Of a stretch of 64,000 nt of DNA, positions 38,081 to 47,229 are shown piece after piece. The first letter of the stretch is position 1. Each line of letters begins with the position of its first letter. Made by a program: the position numbers and the translations under genes. The notes below the pieces were generated by a model, which saw nothing but the letters and a program-made list of their open reading frames with translations, was not told the origin of the DNA and did not search any database. Origin of the DNA: DASXKD01 sp963734725 (GTDB lineage: Bacteria; Actinomycetota; Actinomycetes; Streptosporangiales; Streptosporangiaceae); the NCBI GenBank assembly GCA_963734725.1, contig CAVTIX010000009.1, positions 248,001 to 312,000 on the forward strand, written 5' to 3'.

Positions 38081-39072
38081 CGGCCCGGTACCAGCGCCGC
38101 GGCAGCGGGGGCGGCCTGCGGCAGGCCGAAAGCCGCGAACAGGCCAGGGTCGTTGAACGAGGTGACCCGTGTGACGCGCGATGCGGCGGTGGTGAGCACG
38201 CATATCGAGTGTGCACGGTATATGCCGTCGCGGCCGCGCAGGTACGCCGCGAACGCGGGCTGCCCGTTGGCGGCTGTGGGGATCATCTGGAAGCGGCCGG
38301 GTTCGGTGAGGACCCGGGACCGCAGGAAGCGCCCGATCAGCTCACGGCCGGTGAACCAGGTCGGCTCCGGCGGCATCTCGAACACGGCGTCCTCGCGCAG
38401 CAGTTGCATGACCGCGGCGATGTCGGCGTTCTGGAACGCCGCGGCGTACCGGTCGAGCAGGGCGCGGTCGGCTGGGTCGGCGGGCTCGTGAATCTGGTCC
38501 TGGTCGGGGGCCGCTTGCTCGAGCCGCGCCCGGGCGCGCTGTAGCATGCCGTTCACCGCGGTAGTGGTGGTGCCGAGCAGGTCAGCGACCTCCGCTGCCC
38601 GCCAGCGCAGCACGTCGCGCAGGATCAGCACGGCGCGCTGCCGGGTGGGCAGGTACTGCAAGGCGGCGATCAGGGCCAGCCGCATGCTCTGCCGGGACGC
38701 GACGATCTCAGCTGGATCGGCGGACCCGGCGCTGACCAGCGCGTCGGGAATGGGCTGCAGCCACGGAACCTCCGGCCGTGCCGCAGTCAGCGGGGCTTCC
38801 GGGTACTCGCCCGGGCCGCCAAGGCCGGACGGCAATGGCCGGCGGCTGCTGTTCTCCAGCGCGCGCAGGCAGGCGTTGGTCGCGATCCGGTACAGCCAGG
38901 TCCGCAGCGATGCCCGCCCCTCGAATTCGCCGTAGGACCGCCAGGCACGGATCATCGTCTCCTGCACCTGGTCTTCGGCATCGTGCACCGAGCCCAGCAT
39001 GCGGTAACAGTGCGCCAGCAACTCAGGCCGGAACGGGTCGGTCAGACGCGCGAAATCCTCGCTGACTGCCAT
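38077..39072 (-). CDS. ECF sigma factor with C-terminal SnoaL-like domain
   Basis: ATG at 39072 follows GGAGGGAG; longer starts up to 39105 lack an SD. The 331-aa protein has sigma region 2 (LLAHCYRMLGSVHDAEDQVQ, ETMIRAWRSY, RTWLYRIATNACL) and region 4 (LPTRQRAVLILRDVLRWRA, EVADLLGTTTTAVNGMLQRA). A C-terminal SnoaL/NTF2-like domain follows (LDRYAAAFQNADIAAVMQLL, PTWFTGRELIGRFL). This is the large ECF class with a fused C-terminal sensor and no anti-sigma factor (SigJ/SigG or TIGR02960-like). It directs RNA polymerase to alternative promoters. The overlapping DinB-like gene follows, and an MFS exporter is divergent. Confidence 0.88.
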   Translation of the reverse strand: MAVSEDFARLTDPFRPELLAHCYRMLGSVHDAEDQVQETMIRAWRSYGEFEGRASLRTWLYRIATNACLRALENSSRRPLPSGLGGPGEYPEAPLTAARPEVPWLQPIPDALVSAGSADPAEIVASRQSMRLALIAALQYLPTRQRAVLILRDVLRWRAAEVADLLGTTTTAVNGMLQRARARLEQAAPDQDQIHEPADPADRALLDRYAAAFQNADIAAVMQLLREDAVFEMPPEPTWFTGRELIGRFLRSRVLTEPGRFQMIPTAANGQPAFAAYLRGRDGIYRAHSICVLTTAASRVTRVTSFNDPGLFAAFGLPQAAPAAAALVPGR

Positions 39073-39252
39073 CGCTGCTCCCTCCGGGCTGACGTGCGCC
39101 GTCACTGGTACAGATCCGGCCCGGCCACGAAACTAACCGGCCGGCGGCGAACTATCTGCCCCGCGGGTTCCCCCGTTCAGTTTTCCGTGCGTCCCGGATC
39201 GGTAGAGGTGAACGCGGCTTAGGCGCCGCCTCATTCACATCAGGGAGCCCGC

Positions 39253-40752
39253 ATGTCAAGGCAGCAACTTTCCGGCGAGATCGCCTACCAGGACGGTCAG
39301 GGTTTGAATCAGGTCCGTCGCTGGCGTGCGTTCGCGGTGCTGGCAGTTTCGTTCTTCATGACGGTCGCAGACCTTGCGATCGTCAACGTCGCGTTGCCGA
39401 CCATCGGCCGCAAGCTGCACATGCCGGAATCGGCGCTGCAGTGGGTCGTCACCGGTTATGCGCTCACCTTCGGCGGCTTCCTGCTGCTCGGCGGCCGCGC
39501 CGCGGACCTGCTAGGGCGCCGCCGCATCCTGATGGCCGGCCTGTTCGTGTTCACCGCGGCCTCGCTCGGCTGCGGGCTGGCGACATCGGAGGGGTTCCTG
39601 ATCGCGATGCGCTTCCTGCAGGGGCTCGGCGCGGCGATCGTGCTGCCAGCGGCGCTGTCGATCGTGATGAACATGTTCCCCGAAGGCGCCGAGCGGAACA
39701 AGGCACTGGGCGTGTGGGGCGCCATCGGGGCGAGCGGCGCGGCCGTCGGAGTGATGGCCGGCGGGCTGCTCACCCGCTACGCGGGCTGGCAGTACATCTT
39801 CTTCCTCAACGTCCCGATCGGCGCGGCGGCGCTGGCGCTGGCCCCGCGCGTCGTGCCGGAGAGCCGGCTCGCCACCGAGCGGCGGCGCTATGACCCGTTC
39901 GGCGCGGTTACAGTGACCGGCGGCCTGTCGCTGCTGGTCTACGCGGTCTCCACCGCCCCGCGGGTCGGCTGGGGTACCGCCAGGACGGTGTCGCTGCTCG
40001 CGGTTTCTGCTGCCCTGCTCACCGCCTTCGTGCTCATTGAGACGCGCGTGGAGGCGCCATTGATGCCGCTGCGGATCTTCCAGACCAAGACGCTAGCGGG
40101 CGCGAACGCGGTCGGCGTGCTGCTCGGCGGCAGCTTCTTCGCGTACATCTTCATCGGCACCCTCTACATGCAGCAGGTGCTCGGGTACTCAGCGCTGAAG
40201 GCCGGCCTCGCCTGGCTGGTGATGGCGCTCAGCTCGGTCGCCTTCGCCGGCCTGTCGCAGGCGCTGGTCACCCGCGGCTCGGCCAGGCTCGTGATGGCGG
40301 CTGGCATGGCGATGATCGGCGGCGGCATCTTGTGGTCAACCCAGGTGCCCGTACACGGGCACTTCTGGGCCAGCCTGGCCGGACCCTTCATCATCGTCGG
40401 GATCGGCACCGCGTTTGCCTTCATCCCGGTCTCGATCGCCGGGCTGGCCGGGGTCGCCGAGCACGAGGCCGGCCTTGCCTCCGGGCTCCTCAACACCTCC
40501 CAGCAGCTCGGCGGGGCGGTCGGCGTCGCGATAGCGTCCACGATCGCCGCCACCCACGCCAGCACCCTGCTGAGCCAGGGCACCGCACCAGCCGCGGCAC
40601 TCACCGGCGGCTTCCAATGGGCGTTCTGGGCCTGCGGCGCAATCGGCCTGGCCGCGGTCCCGGTGACCTACCTCCTGGTCCGCCGCAACGAGCTAGCCAC
40701 GGCGGTTGCCCGCACATCCCAGAAGCCTCGGCCAGCACCTGCCGACGTTTAG
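39253..40752 (+). CDS. MFS drug exporter, DHA2 (14-helix) type
   Basis: ATG at 39253 has AGGGAG nine bases upstream. The 499-aa protein is an EmrB/QacA-type transporter. TM1 contains the DHA2 pattern MTVADLAIVNVALPTIGRKL. QWVVTGYALTFGGFLLLGGR and ADLLGRRR are the motif between helices two and three. FLQGLGAAIVLPAALSIV and GAIGASGAAVGVMAGGLL (motif C) follow. About 14 hydrophobic helices are present, ending LAAVPVTYLLVRRN. It exports drugs or metabolites with protons. The divergent sigma factor may control it. No linked TetR gene is seen. Confidence 0.9.
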   Translation: MSRQQLSGEIAYQDGQGLNQVRRWRAFAVLAVSFFMTVADLAIVNVALPTIGRKLHMPESALQWVVTGYALTFGGFLLLGGRAADLLGRRRILMAGLFVFTAASLGCGLATSEGFLIAMRFLQGLGAAIVLPAALSIVMNMFPEGAERNKALGVWGAIGASGAAVGVMAGGLLTRYAGWQYIFFLNVPIGAAALALAPRVVPESRLATERRRYDPFGAVTVTGGLSLLVYAVSTAPRVGWGTARTVSLLAVSAALLTAFVLIETRVEAPLMPLRIFQTKTLAGANAVGVLLGGSFFAYIFIGTLYMQQVLGYSALKAGLAWLVMALSSVAFAGLSQALVTRGSARLVMAAGMAMIGGGILWSTQVPVHGHFWASLAGPFIIVGIGTAFAFIPVSIAGLAGVAEHEAGLASGLLNTSQQLGGAVGVAIASTIAATHASTLLSQGTAPAAALTGGFQWAFWACGAIGLAAVPVTYLLVRRNELATAVARTSQKPRPAPADV

Positions 40753-40789
40753 CCCAACCACCGCCTCATACGGATCAAGGGAGTCCCGC

Positions 40790-41072
40790 ATGCCAACACA
40801 AGAACTTTCCGGGCGAATCCGGAAACCCGCGGGATCCCTTCATCAGCCCTTGTACGCCGGCCTAGCCAGGTTGCCTCCGCTGTACATCCAGGCCTGGAGC
40901 GACGAGACCCTCCTCGACAACAGCCGGCTCTTCGCCGATCGGGCTCGGCAGGCCGCCGCCGACGTCCGCATCGGTCTGTTCCTCGGACAGCACACCTTCC
41001 AGATGGCCGTGGGACGCCGACGAGGCGATGCGGCGGCAGGCCGACCTGGGTCATCTGAAGCTGGGCCCGTGA
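40790..41072 (+). pseudogene. Alpha/beta hydrolase C-terminal fragment
   Basis: After an ATG (MPTQELSGRIRKPAGS) the sequence reads LARLPPLYIQAWSDETLLDN, SRLFADRARQAAADVRIGLF and GQHTFQMAVG. It then shifts frame to DEAMRRQADLGHLKLGP and TGA. This is the end of an alpha/beta hydrolase (esterase), with the catalytic histidine region GQHTFQ but without the GXSXG nucleophile part. The N-terminal two thirds are missing. The first residues resemble the start of the preceding exporter gene (QQLSGEI), suggesting a deletion or duplication joint. Confidence 0.6.
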
Positions 41073-41100
41073 TCACGACATCAACCACCCAAGAAAGAGA

Positions 41101-41640
41101 ATGACAATGCGCAAACTGATCGAATCGACTCTCGTCTCGCTCGACGGCGTCATCGAAGCGCCCGAACGGTGGGCTAACTTCGACGCCGAGGCCACGGCGC
41201 TGTCCATCGAGCAGCTGGGCAACTACGACGCGTTCGTCATGGGCCGGGTCACCTACGAGAAGTTCTACGCGAACTGGGGCCACATCGCTGGCAATCCCTA
41301 CATCGACCTCATCAACGCCATGCCCAAGTACGTCGCATCCCGGTCGCTGACCCAGACGGCATGGAATACCACCCTCCTCGGGCCCGACCCATCCAGCGCG
41401 ATCGCCCGGCTGAAGGACCAGCCCGGCAAGGACCTCATCAAATACGGCACCAGCCGCTTCGACGACACGCTCCTGCGAGACCACCTGATCGACGAGTTCC
41501 GCTTCTGGATCATGCCCGTCGTAGCCGGCGCAGGGCAACGGCTGTTCGAGGACGTGGACACCTCCGGGCTCCACCTCAAGCTCACCGACGAAAGGAGGCT
41601 GGAGAACGGTTCGGTGATCCTCACCTATGGGCTCGGCTGA
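41101..41640 (+). CDS. RibD C-terminal/dihydrofolate reductase-like protein
   Basis: The 179-aa product begins MTMRKLIESTLVSLDGVIE, with an AAAGAGA purine tract upstream. The family pattern is visible: NYDAFVMGRVTYEKFYANW, PKYVASRSLTQTAWNTTLL, KDQPGKDLIKYGTSRFDDTL and PVVAGAGQRLFEDV. Such proteins share the NADPH-binding reductase fold of RibD and DHFR. Most have no defined substrate; an alternative folate or pterin reductase role is possible but unproven. ATG at 41107 is an alternative start. Confidence 0.85.
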   Translation: MTMRKLIESTLVSLDGVIEAPERWANFDAEATALSIEQLGNYDAFVMGRVTYEKFYANWGHIAGNPYIDLINAMPKYVASRSLTQTAWNTTLLGPDPSSAIARLKDQPGKDLIKYGTSRFDDTLLRDHLIDEFRFWIMPVVAGAGQRLFEDVDTSGLHLKLTDERRLENGSVILTYGLG

Positions 41641-41833
41641 CTTCAGTCCGATACCCCCAAGCGCACACAATCCGCGGGCGCGCCGAGCGCCGAACGACCT
41701 GATATGTGTCATCCCGTCACTTGATCATCAGCGAGCGTCAACGACACAGAACGGCGGATCTCGCGCGTGCCGTTTTCGCGGGGCGACTACGCTCCGCGAC
41801 TACCTGGTGCCGCGACAGGCAACGGTGGCCCTG

Positions 41834-42247
41834 TCAGCGTCCGCGGTGGCCGGGTTGGCGATCCGCACCGGCGGGTGTGAGCTCGAACACCGGGTGGCGG
41901 TCCGCTTCGGCGGCGAAGGCCTCAACCGGGGAGTCCTTGGCCGCCTGAAAGTACGCCCGCGCGGAGGGGGCGAGGCGGACATATCGCTGCAGGATGGGCC
42001 CGGCCTCATCGGGGGGAACTTCCCGGATTGTGTAGTCACGGGTGTCGCGGCGGCGGGTCAGGCTCACCCGCCCAGCCGCGCGGGCGTTGTCCACCCAGGA
42101 CACCGGCCCGTAGGGGGCGACCAGCCAGCGCCGCCCGCCGTGATCCACCGGGACCACGGGATTGGTGCGCGGCCGGCCGGTCTTGCGGCCTTGGGTGGTC
42201 AGCAGGTAGGACCGGGGCACCAGGCCCGCGCGGACGAGCGCGCTCAT
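41834..42247 (-). CDS. Deazaflavin (F420)-dependent nitroreductase-family protein
   Basis: The frame includes LVRAGLVPRSYLLTTQGRKT, GRPRTNPVVPVDHGGRRWLV and APYGPVSWVDNARAAGRVSL, the split beta-barrel pattern of DDN-type reductases that use reduced F420. RHPVFELTP ends the domain. ATG at 42247 gives 137 aa; a GTG at 42262 is possible. The usual N-terminal helix is not clearly readable further upstream, so the start may be damaged. The substrate is unknown. Confidence 0.7.
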   Translation of the reverse strand: MSALVRAGLVPRSYLLTTQGRKTGRPRTNPVVPVDHGGRRWLVAPYGPVSWVDNARAAGRVSLTRRRDTRDYTIREVPPDEAGPILQRYVRLAPSARAYFQAAKDSPVEAFAAEADRHPVFELTPAGADRQPGHRGR

Positions 42248-42588
42248 GATCGTATTCTCCACGTGGCGGCCGCGGCCGGGACGGTACTGCCGTACTGGCC
42301 GGGGATCGCCGCCGCCGTGCGGCTGCCCGGCGGCCTCACCGTCTCCAGGCCCCCGGCCGGATGTCATGGGGGCATGGCCTCTCCCTCCGCCGGCTGACTG
42401 CACCGGACTCGGCTCTGACGCCTACCAGCTTGTTCGCAATCTGATAGCGGATCAAGGGTTGCGGGGCGAACCGCGTCAGCACGCCATCACCACGCGGCCG
42501 GGCGGCCGGGCGGACGTCTGCCGCGCGGCACGAGCCACGTCCCAAGCACCCCGCCGGGGATCGCCCTGAGCCCGCGCCGCGGGGCCAT

Positions 42589-42920
42589 GTGTGCCTATTG
42601 CCAACGAGAATCGCCTTGTCTTACCTTACAGATTTGGCACGCGGTCCCGTGGCGCAACGGCGCCCGGCTGAGGCATGATCGCTTACAGGGGTGCCCGGCA
42701 GGCTGCAGCTGGCGGGGCAGGTGCCGTGGGTTATACAAAGGCCTGCCGTCGTGACGCACCTTAAGGTGCGCTGCGCCCGGCCGGATTCCTGGCTGCGGGC
42801 AGGCTCCCGCTGCCTTCAAGCCACACAGCCAACCGGAGTCCGGTGCCCTGCTACGCAACGTGAGCGCGACAGATGTCCCCGAACGATCGCAGGCACGCCG
42901 ATCGCCGCGTATGCGCTCCG
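42589..42920 (+). repeat. Dispersed repeat, long copy E (about 330 bp)
   Basis: This copy starts TGTGCCTATTGCCAACGAGA, keeps GGCACGCGGTCCCGTGGC, GGGTTATACAAAGGCCTGCC and CACCTTAAGGTGCGCTGCGC inside, and ends CTACGCAACGTGAGCGCGAC then ATCGCAGGCACGCCGATCGC. It aligns along its whole length with 58726-59060. No ORF is conserved between copies. Confidence 0.85.
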
Positions 42921-43373
42921 GTCGATTGTTAGCTCCTTGTAGGTGGGCGACGCGGAAAGGCCGGTTCTGGCGTTCTCAGCCTGGACGGTGCATGAGGCCG
43001 TGGGGCGGCGCTGTTCCTGACATCACGCGTCTCGCCGACGAGGGAGTTCGCCGCCCGGCCCGGAACTGGCCAAGACCCCGCGGGGAGGATCGCTCACGTC
43101 TTCACGGGACGCCCAGCGGTGCTGGCCCGCGCGGGCGCGGCCCGGCGGCGGCACCGCCAGCCAGCACGGCCGGATGCCGGGCCACGATGCACCGGAGGTC
43201 AGGCGGTCAATCCCCGGCTCCAACGGATACCCAGCTATGGCCCTTCGGCAAGCCACCGCTACCTGTTCGCCTTATTGACAGGTGCCGCAGCCAGGCGTAG
43301 GCCGGGGACGCCTGGCCGCCCGTCGGCTAGGTGGATACGCGCCTGCCACCGCACGGCAAGGAAGCAGGGCATC
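42921..43373. other. Intergenic upstream of the secreted repeat protein
   Basis: About 450 bp without a recognisable gene. A plus-strand frame enters the next gene from 43119 but lacks an SD. The AAGGAAGCAGGG before 43374 is the SD of that gene. Confidence 0.45.
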
Positions 43374-44900
43374 ATGAACTTCACCCAGCGCACCGCGATC
43401 CTGACCGCCGTGGCCATCACCGGGCTGACCGCTGCGGTCACCTTCACGGCCGCGGCGGCATCAGCATCTGCTGCGGCTGCCGCCGCGTCCCGCTCCCCGT
43501 CGCGTGGTGCGGTAGCCGCACCGCGCGCGGCCGCCGGGGCCCGCGCCGCGGCCCCGGGCGGCACCTGGGGCACTGCCCAGCAGGTTCCCGGCACCGCGGC
43601 CCTGAACAAGGGCGGGAATGCCCAGATCAGCTCGGTGTCGTGTGCCCGGGCGGGCAGCTGCAGCGCCGGCGGGCGCTACACAGACGCCTCCCGCCGCACC
43701 CAGGCGTTCGTGGCCGGGAAGGCCAACGGCATCTGGGGGCCAGCGGAGGAGGTCCCCCGCACCGCGGCCCTGAACAAGGGCGGGGACGCCGAGATCTTCT
43801 CGGTGTCGTGCGGCCGGGCGGGCAGCTGCAGCGCCGGCGGGTTCTACCGAGACGCCTCCGGCCGCTTCCAGGCGTTCGTCGCCGGGGAGGTGAAGGGTGT
43901 CTGGGGGCCCGCGCAGGAGGTCCCCGGCACCGCGGCCCTGAACAAGGGCGGGGACGCCGGGATCTTCTCGGTGTCGTGCGCGCGGGCGGGCGACTGCAGC
44001 GCCGGCGGGCGCTACCGAGACGCCTCCCGCCGCGGCCAGGCGTTCGTCGCCGGGGAGGTGAGGGGCGTCTGGGGGCCCGCGCAGGAGGTCCCCGGCACCG
44101 CGGCCCTGAACAAGGGCGGGAACGCCGTGATCACCTCGGTGTCGTGCGGCCGGGCGGGCAGCTGCAGCGCCGGCGGGTTCTACGAAGACGCCGCCGGCCG
44201 CCAACAGGTGTTCGTCGCCGGGGAGGCCAAGGGCATCTGGGGGCCCGCGCAGCAGGTCCCCGGCACCGCGGCCCTGAACAAGGGCGGGGACGCCGAGATC
44301 TTCTCGGTGTCGTGCGGCCGGGCGGGCAGCTGCAGCGCCGGCGGGTTCTACACAGACGCCTTCGGCCGCCCCCAGGCGTTCGTCGCCGGGGAGGCCAAGG
44401 GCATCTGGGGGCCCGCGCAGCAGGTCCCCGGCACCGCGGTGAGCAAGGGCGGGGAAGCCGCGATCACCTCGGTGTCGTGCGCCCGGGCGGGCAGCTGCAG
44501 CGCCGGCGGGTCCTACCTAGACGCCTCCGGCAACACACAGGCGTTCGTCGCCGGGGAGGCCAAGGGCGTCTGGGGGCGAGCGCAGCAGGTCCCCGGCACC
44601 GCGGCCCTGAACAAGGGCGGGGACGCCGAGATCACCTCGGTGTCGTGCGCCCGGGCGGGCAACTGCAGCGCCGGCGGGTCCTACCTAGACGCCTCCTTCC
44701 ACCTCCACGCGTTCGTCGCCGGGGAGGCCAAGGGCGTCTGGGGGCGAGCGCAGCAGGTCCCCGGCACCGCGGCCCTGAACAAGGGCGGGGAAGCCGAGAT
44801 CACCTCGGTGTCGTGCGCGCGGGCGGGCAACTGTAGCGCCGGCGGGTTCTACAAAGACGCCTCCGGCCACCTCCAGGCGTTCGTCGTCAACGAGACCTAG
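43374..44900 (+). CDS. Secreted protein with eight Cys-pair repeats
   Basis: ATG at 43374 (SD AAGGAAG) gives 508 aa with a signal peptide (RTAILTAVAITGLTAAVTFT, then alanine-rich). Eight repeats of about 53 aa follow, each with GxWGPAQQVPGTAALNKGG, a SVSCARAGSCSAGG segment with two cysteines, and a strand ending DASGRxQAFVAGE. Eight beta-rich repeats with a regular disulfide suggest an eight-bladed propeller or solenoid secreted to the cell surface. Similar repeats occur in other actinomycetes, but I know of no function. DNA repeats are highly alike, indicating recent copying. Confidence 0.75.
   Translation: MNFTQRTAILTAVAITGLTAAVTFTAAAASASAAAAAASRSPSRGAVAAPRAAAGARAAAPGGTWGTAQQVPGTAALNKGGNAQISSVSCARAGSCSAGGRYTDASRRTQAFVAGKANGIWGPAEEVPRTAALNKGGDAEIFSVSCGRAGSCSAGGFYRDASGRFQAFVAGEVKGVWGPAQEVPGTAALNKGGDAGIFSVSCARAGDCSAGGRYRDASRRGQAFVAGEVRGVWGPAQEVPGTAALNKGGNAVITSVSCGRAGSCSAGGFYEDAAGRQQVFVAGEAKGIWGPAQQVPGTAALNKGGDAEIFSVSCGRAGSCSAGGFYTDAFGRPQAFVAGEAKGIWGPAQQVPGTAVSKGGEAAITSVSCARAGSCSAGGSYLDASGNTQAFVAGEAKGVWGRAQQVPGTAALNKGGDAEITSVSCARAGNCSAGGSYLDASFHLHAFVAGEAKGVWGRAQQVPGTAALNKGGEAEITSVSCARAGNCSAGGFYKDASGHLQAFVVNET
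43590..44890 (+). repeat. Tandem 159-bp repeats, about eight copies
   Basis: Each unit contains ACCGCGGCCCTGAACAAGGG followed by TCGGTGTCGTGC and AGCTGCAGCGCCGGCGGG. Units near 43900, 44070 and 44250 are nearly identical, while one unit near 44440 has lost two codons (ACCGCGGTGAGCAAGG). Confidence 0.9.
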
Positions 44901-45308
44901 CCGGCCCACCGGTGCTGGAGCTAGCTGCCGGCGCGACAAGTGACAGCTCCGCGCGCACGCCACGCCAGGTGATGGACGCCTGCGGCCGTGCCTGGGGCGA
45001 GCACCGCGCTCGCTGCGTTCCGCACACCGCCGGACCGGAACGCCCGATCTGCGCAGTTGCGCGCTATCAGAGCCCGGCGCTCCCGCCGCACCGAACGGCG
45101 GGAGTGCGCGCGCTTACGAAGTCCTGGCCGATCACACTCCGTGAGGCCCGGTTCGCCGGCCTGCAGATTCCTATCGCCGAATCGGGTCGCCCGGAAACTC
45201 GGCAGATCGTGGACGTGGTGGCGCGCAGATGATCCGGTTCGAGCGCGGCGCGGCTTGACGGGACAACCCGGATGGTTGCCCGGGGGGACCCCGGGCGTCC
45301 CGGCGATG
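44901..45308. other. Intergenic, no gene seen
   Basis: About 400 bp. CGAACGGCGGGAGTGCGCGC near 45091 resembles a segment near 29518, and GCAGATTCCTATCGCCGAAT near 45164 resembles the tail of the dispersed repeats. No coding region is supported. Confidence 0.45.
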
Positions 45309-46796
45309 CTACGGCGTTACGGCCACGTTTCCTTGCATTCCCAGGACAGAGTCGGCGACGTCGAGGTAGGGGAAGGTGCCCGCTTTGGTGAATGTCAGGG
45401 TAAGGGTGTGGTCGCGGCCGGCGTCGGCGGCGTAGAGCGGGCCAGAGTTGAAGTAGGTCGAGCCGTCGTAGGGTACTGCGTTGCCGGTGGGGCTGGTGAA
45501 GTACCAGCCGGGGATCGATGGTAGAGGCTGTCCGGCGAGGAACGTGACGCCGTGGACTTCGCTGGTGTCATTGGCCCAGACCACGGTGTCTCCCACGCGG
45601 ATATTCAGGTGGTGGGGGAAATATCTCATGACAGTCGCGGTGCGGGAGACGATATTGCCGCACGCGTCGGAGGTCGCGGCGTTGTCGGGGGCCGGGCCGG
45701 CGGCCACGTTGACGAACCAGCCGGAGCTTGGGATGCGAAGCTGCCCGGGGCCGTTGAAGTTGGGCGGCGCGGTGAGAACCGTCGTGCTCCGAGCTTTCCC
45801 ATTGGGCCTGGCGGTGAGGTTGTTCAGCGTGAAGGCCGGGGGCGCGAACAGCTGGTTGAAGAGGAGGCCGGTGGTCGCGGCTGGCGCCCCGCAGACGCCG
45901 GGCAGGATCTGGACGGCGTGAACGCTACCGGGTGCCAAGCCGGAGAGCCGGATGCGGACCGTAATGGCCGGGTTCGGTGAGGCTCCGGTGCCTGGCTCTG
46001 TGAGGGCCGCGCGCCCGTGCGCGGTGGAGGATGCTGCCGGGTCGAGGGCAACTCGTGCTTTTTGCGGGGAGCTGGCGCCGGTGGCGACGTGATAGGTGCG
46101 GGTGCCATCAGGATTGGTGGCGGCGGGCGGGGAGTCAGGCCGTGCCCGGGCCCCGGCGGCGAGGTCAGCGCGCAGCTGGTCTTGTGCTTGCCCGGAATAC
46201 TGTGCCGGGGTGAAGGGGTACCGGGTTCCGGCTGGGTTTACCACCACCACCCCCCTCATGCCGGCATAGCTCAGGTCGAAATAGACGTTGGTGCCGGGCG
46301 TGGTGAAGGTGAGTGAGAATGTCGTGCCGCCGTGGGGATAAGAGTTGTCCCAGTGGTAGCCCGGGGGGACCATTCTGCCGGAGCTGTCCAGGGCGCTGAC
46401 ACCGTCGTAGCTTGCTGATCCGCAGGGGCTGATATCGATGTTGACGGTAAAGACGCACGGCGGGACACATGACTGCTCCTCGCAAGTTCCCGCGAACGTT
46501 ACGGCGTGAATTTCCTTGGTGTTCAGCGTCCAGGCCACGGTGTCCCCGGCGTCGATGGTGATCACGTGCGGGTAGTAGCCTTCGGCCTGCACCGCCTGGC
46601 CGCCGGCGTGGCCTCCGACCAGGACATGCCAGGTCCTGGGCCCGCCCGGCGCCGCGGTTTCCGGCGCGATTCTGCCGGTGCGGTGCGCCGCCTGGCCGGG
46701 CTGGCCGCTGTTCGCGCTGGCTGCAGCCACTGGCACCAGCGTAAGTGCGCAAACCGAGGTGATAAGAGCAACCAGGGCTGTCGTGGATCGGGTCAT
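45309..46796 (-). CDS. Secreted two-domain cupredoxin-fold protein lacking copper ligands
   Basis: ATG at 46796 has AAGGAGAG upstream. The 495-aa product has a signal peptide (TTALVALITSVCALTLVPVA, AAASA). Two plastocyanin/azurin-like domains follow: HVITIDAGDTVAWTLNTKEI, HAVTFAGTC near the N-terminus and HHLNIRVGDTVVWANDTSEV, HGVTFLAG near the C-terminus. Each keeps the first histidine position (IHAVTF, VHGVTF) and the final methionine (YAGMRG, VLGMQG). The usual Cys and second His of the C-x-n-H-x-n-M loop are replaced: YFDLSYAGMRG and YLDVADSVLGMQG. A normal type-1 copper site is therefore unlikely. The middle region (HAVQILPGVCGA) has an extra domain. Confidence 0.8.
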   Translation of the reverse strand: MTRSTTALVALITSVCALTLVPVAAASANSGQPGQAAHRTGRIAPETAAPGGPRTWHVLVGGHAGGQAVQAEGYYPHVITIDAGDTVAWTLNTKEIHAVTFAGTCEEQSCVPPCVFTVNIDISPCGSASYDGVSALDSSGRMVPPGYHWDNSYPHGGTTFSLTFTTPGTNVYFDLSYAGMRGVVVVNPAGTRYPFTPAQYSGQAQDQLRADLAAGARARPDSPPAATNPDGTRTYHVATGASSPQKARVALDPAASSTAHGRAALTEPGTGASPNPAITVRIRLSGLAPGSVHAVQILPGVCGAPAATTGLLFNQLFAPPAFTLNNLTARPNGKARSTTVLTAPPNFNGPGQLRIPSSGWFVNVAAGPAPDNAATSDACGNIVSRTATVMRYFPHHLNIRVGDTVVWANDTSEVHGVTFLAGQPLPSIPGWYFTSPTGNAVPYDGSTYFNSGPLYAADAGRDHTLTLTFTKAGTFPYLDVADSVLGMQGNVAVTP

Positions 46797-46891
46797 CGTA
46801 GGCACTCTCCTTCTTACTGGCCCGGCGGCAAGGTGAGCCGGTCGGGCCGAGCGGGCCAGGGGGTCAGGTTTGGCCATCGGGATGGTAATCC

Positions 46892-47200
46892 TCAGGGGCT
46901 GCCATCAGGGGCTGGGGCGTGTGGCACGGTATTGGTCACGGCGAAGACCCGGGCCAGCGGGAATTGGGCGATGTCGTTGACGCGGCGGACCATGTCGGGC
47001 CCTGGAGCGAGAAACAGGCATAGGCACCTGGGCTCGCCGGAGGCCAGGATGCGCTGCACATACCGGATCTGGCTGCCGCGCCCGGCTGCCCGGCCGACCG
47101 CCTCCTCCAGCACCAGGTGGGCGCTGGCCAGCTGGGCCGGCGACAGGCCATGCAGGTCGTGTTCGACCAGGAACAGCTGAAGCTCTGCGTCATCACCCAC
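46892..47200 (-). CDS. DUF4242 (SCO4226-type) small protein
   Basis: GTG at 47200 follows GGGAGG. The 102-aa product begins ELQLFLVEHDLHGLSPAQLA and continues GSQIRYVQRILASGEPRCLC, then PDMVRRVNDIAQFPLARV. This is the ferredoxin-like alpha/beta fold of DUF4242, whose Streptomyces member SCO4226 binds nickel. The cysteine pair RCLCLF is conserved in many members. Function beyond metal binding is unknown. A decayed related N-terminus lies just upstream. Confidence 0.8.
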   Translation of the reverse strand: MGDDAELQLFLVEHDLHGLSPAQLASAHLVLEEAVGRAAGRGSQIRYVQRILASGEPRCLCLFLAPGPDMVRRVNDIAQFPLARVFAVTNTVPHAPAPDGSP

Positions 47201-47229
47201 CGGGCCTCCCTGCCAGTGTCCGTGCGGGA

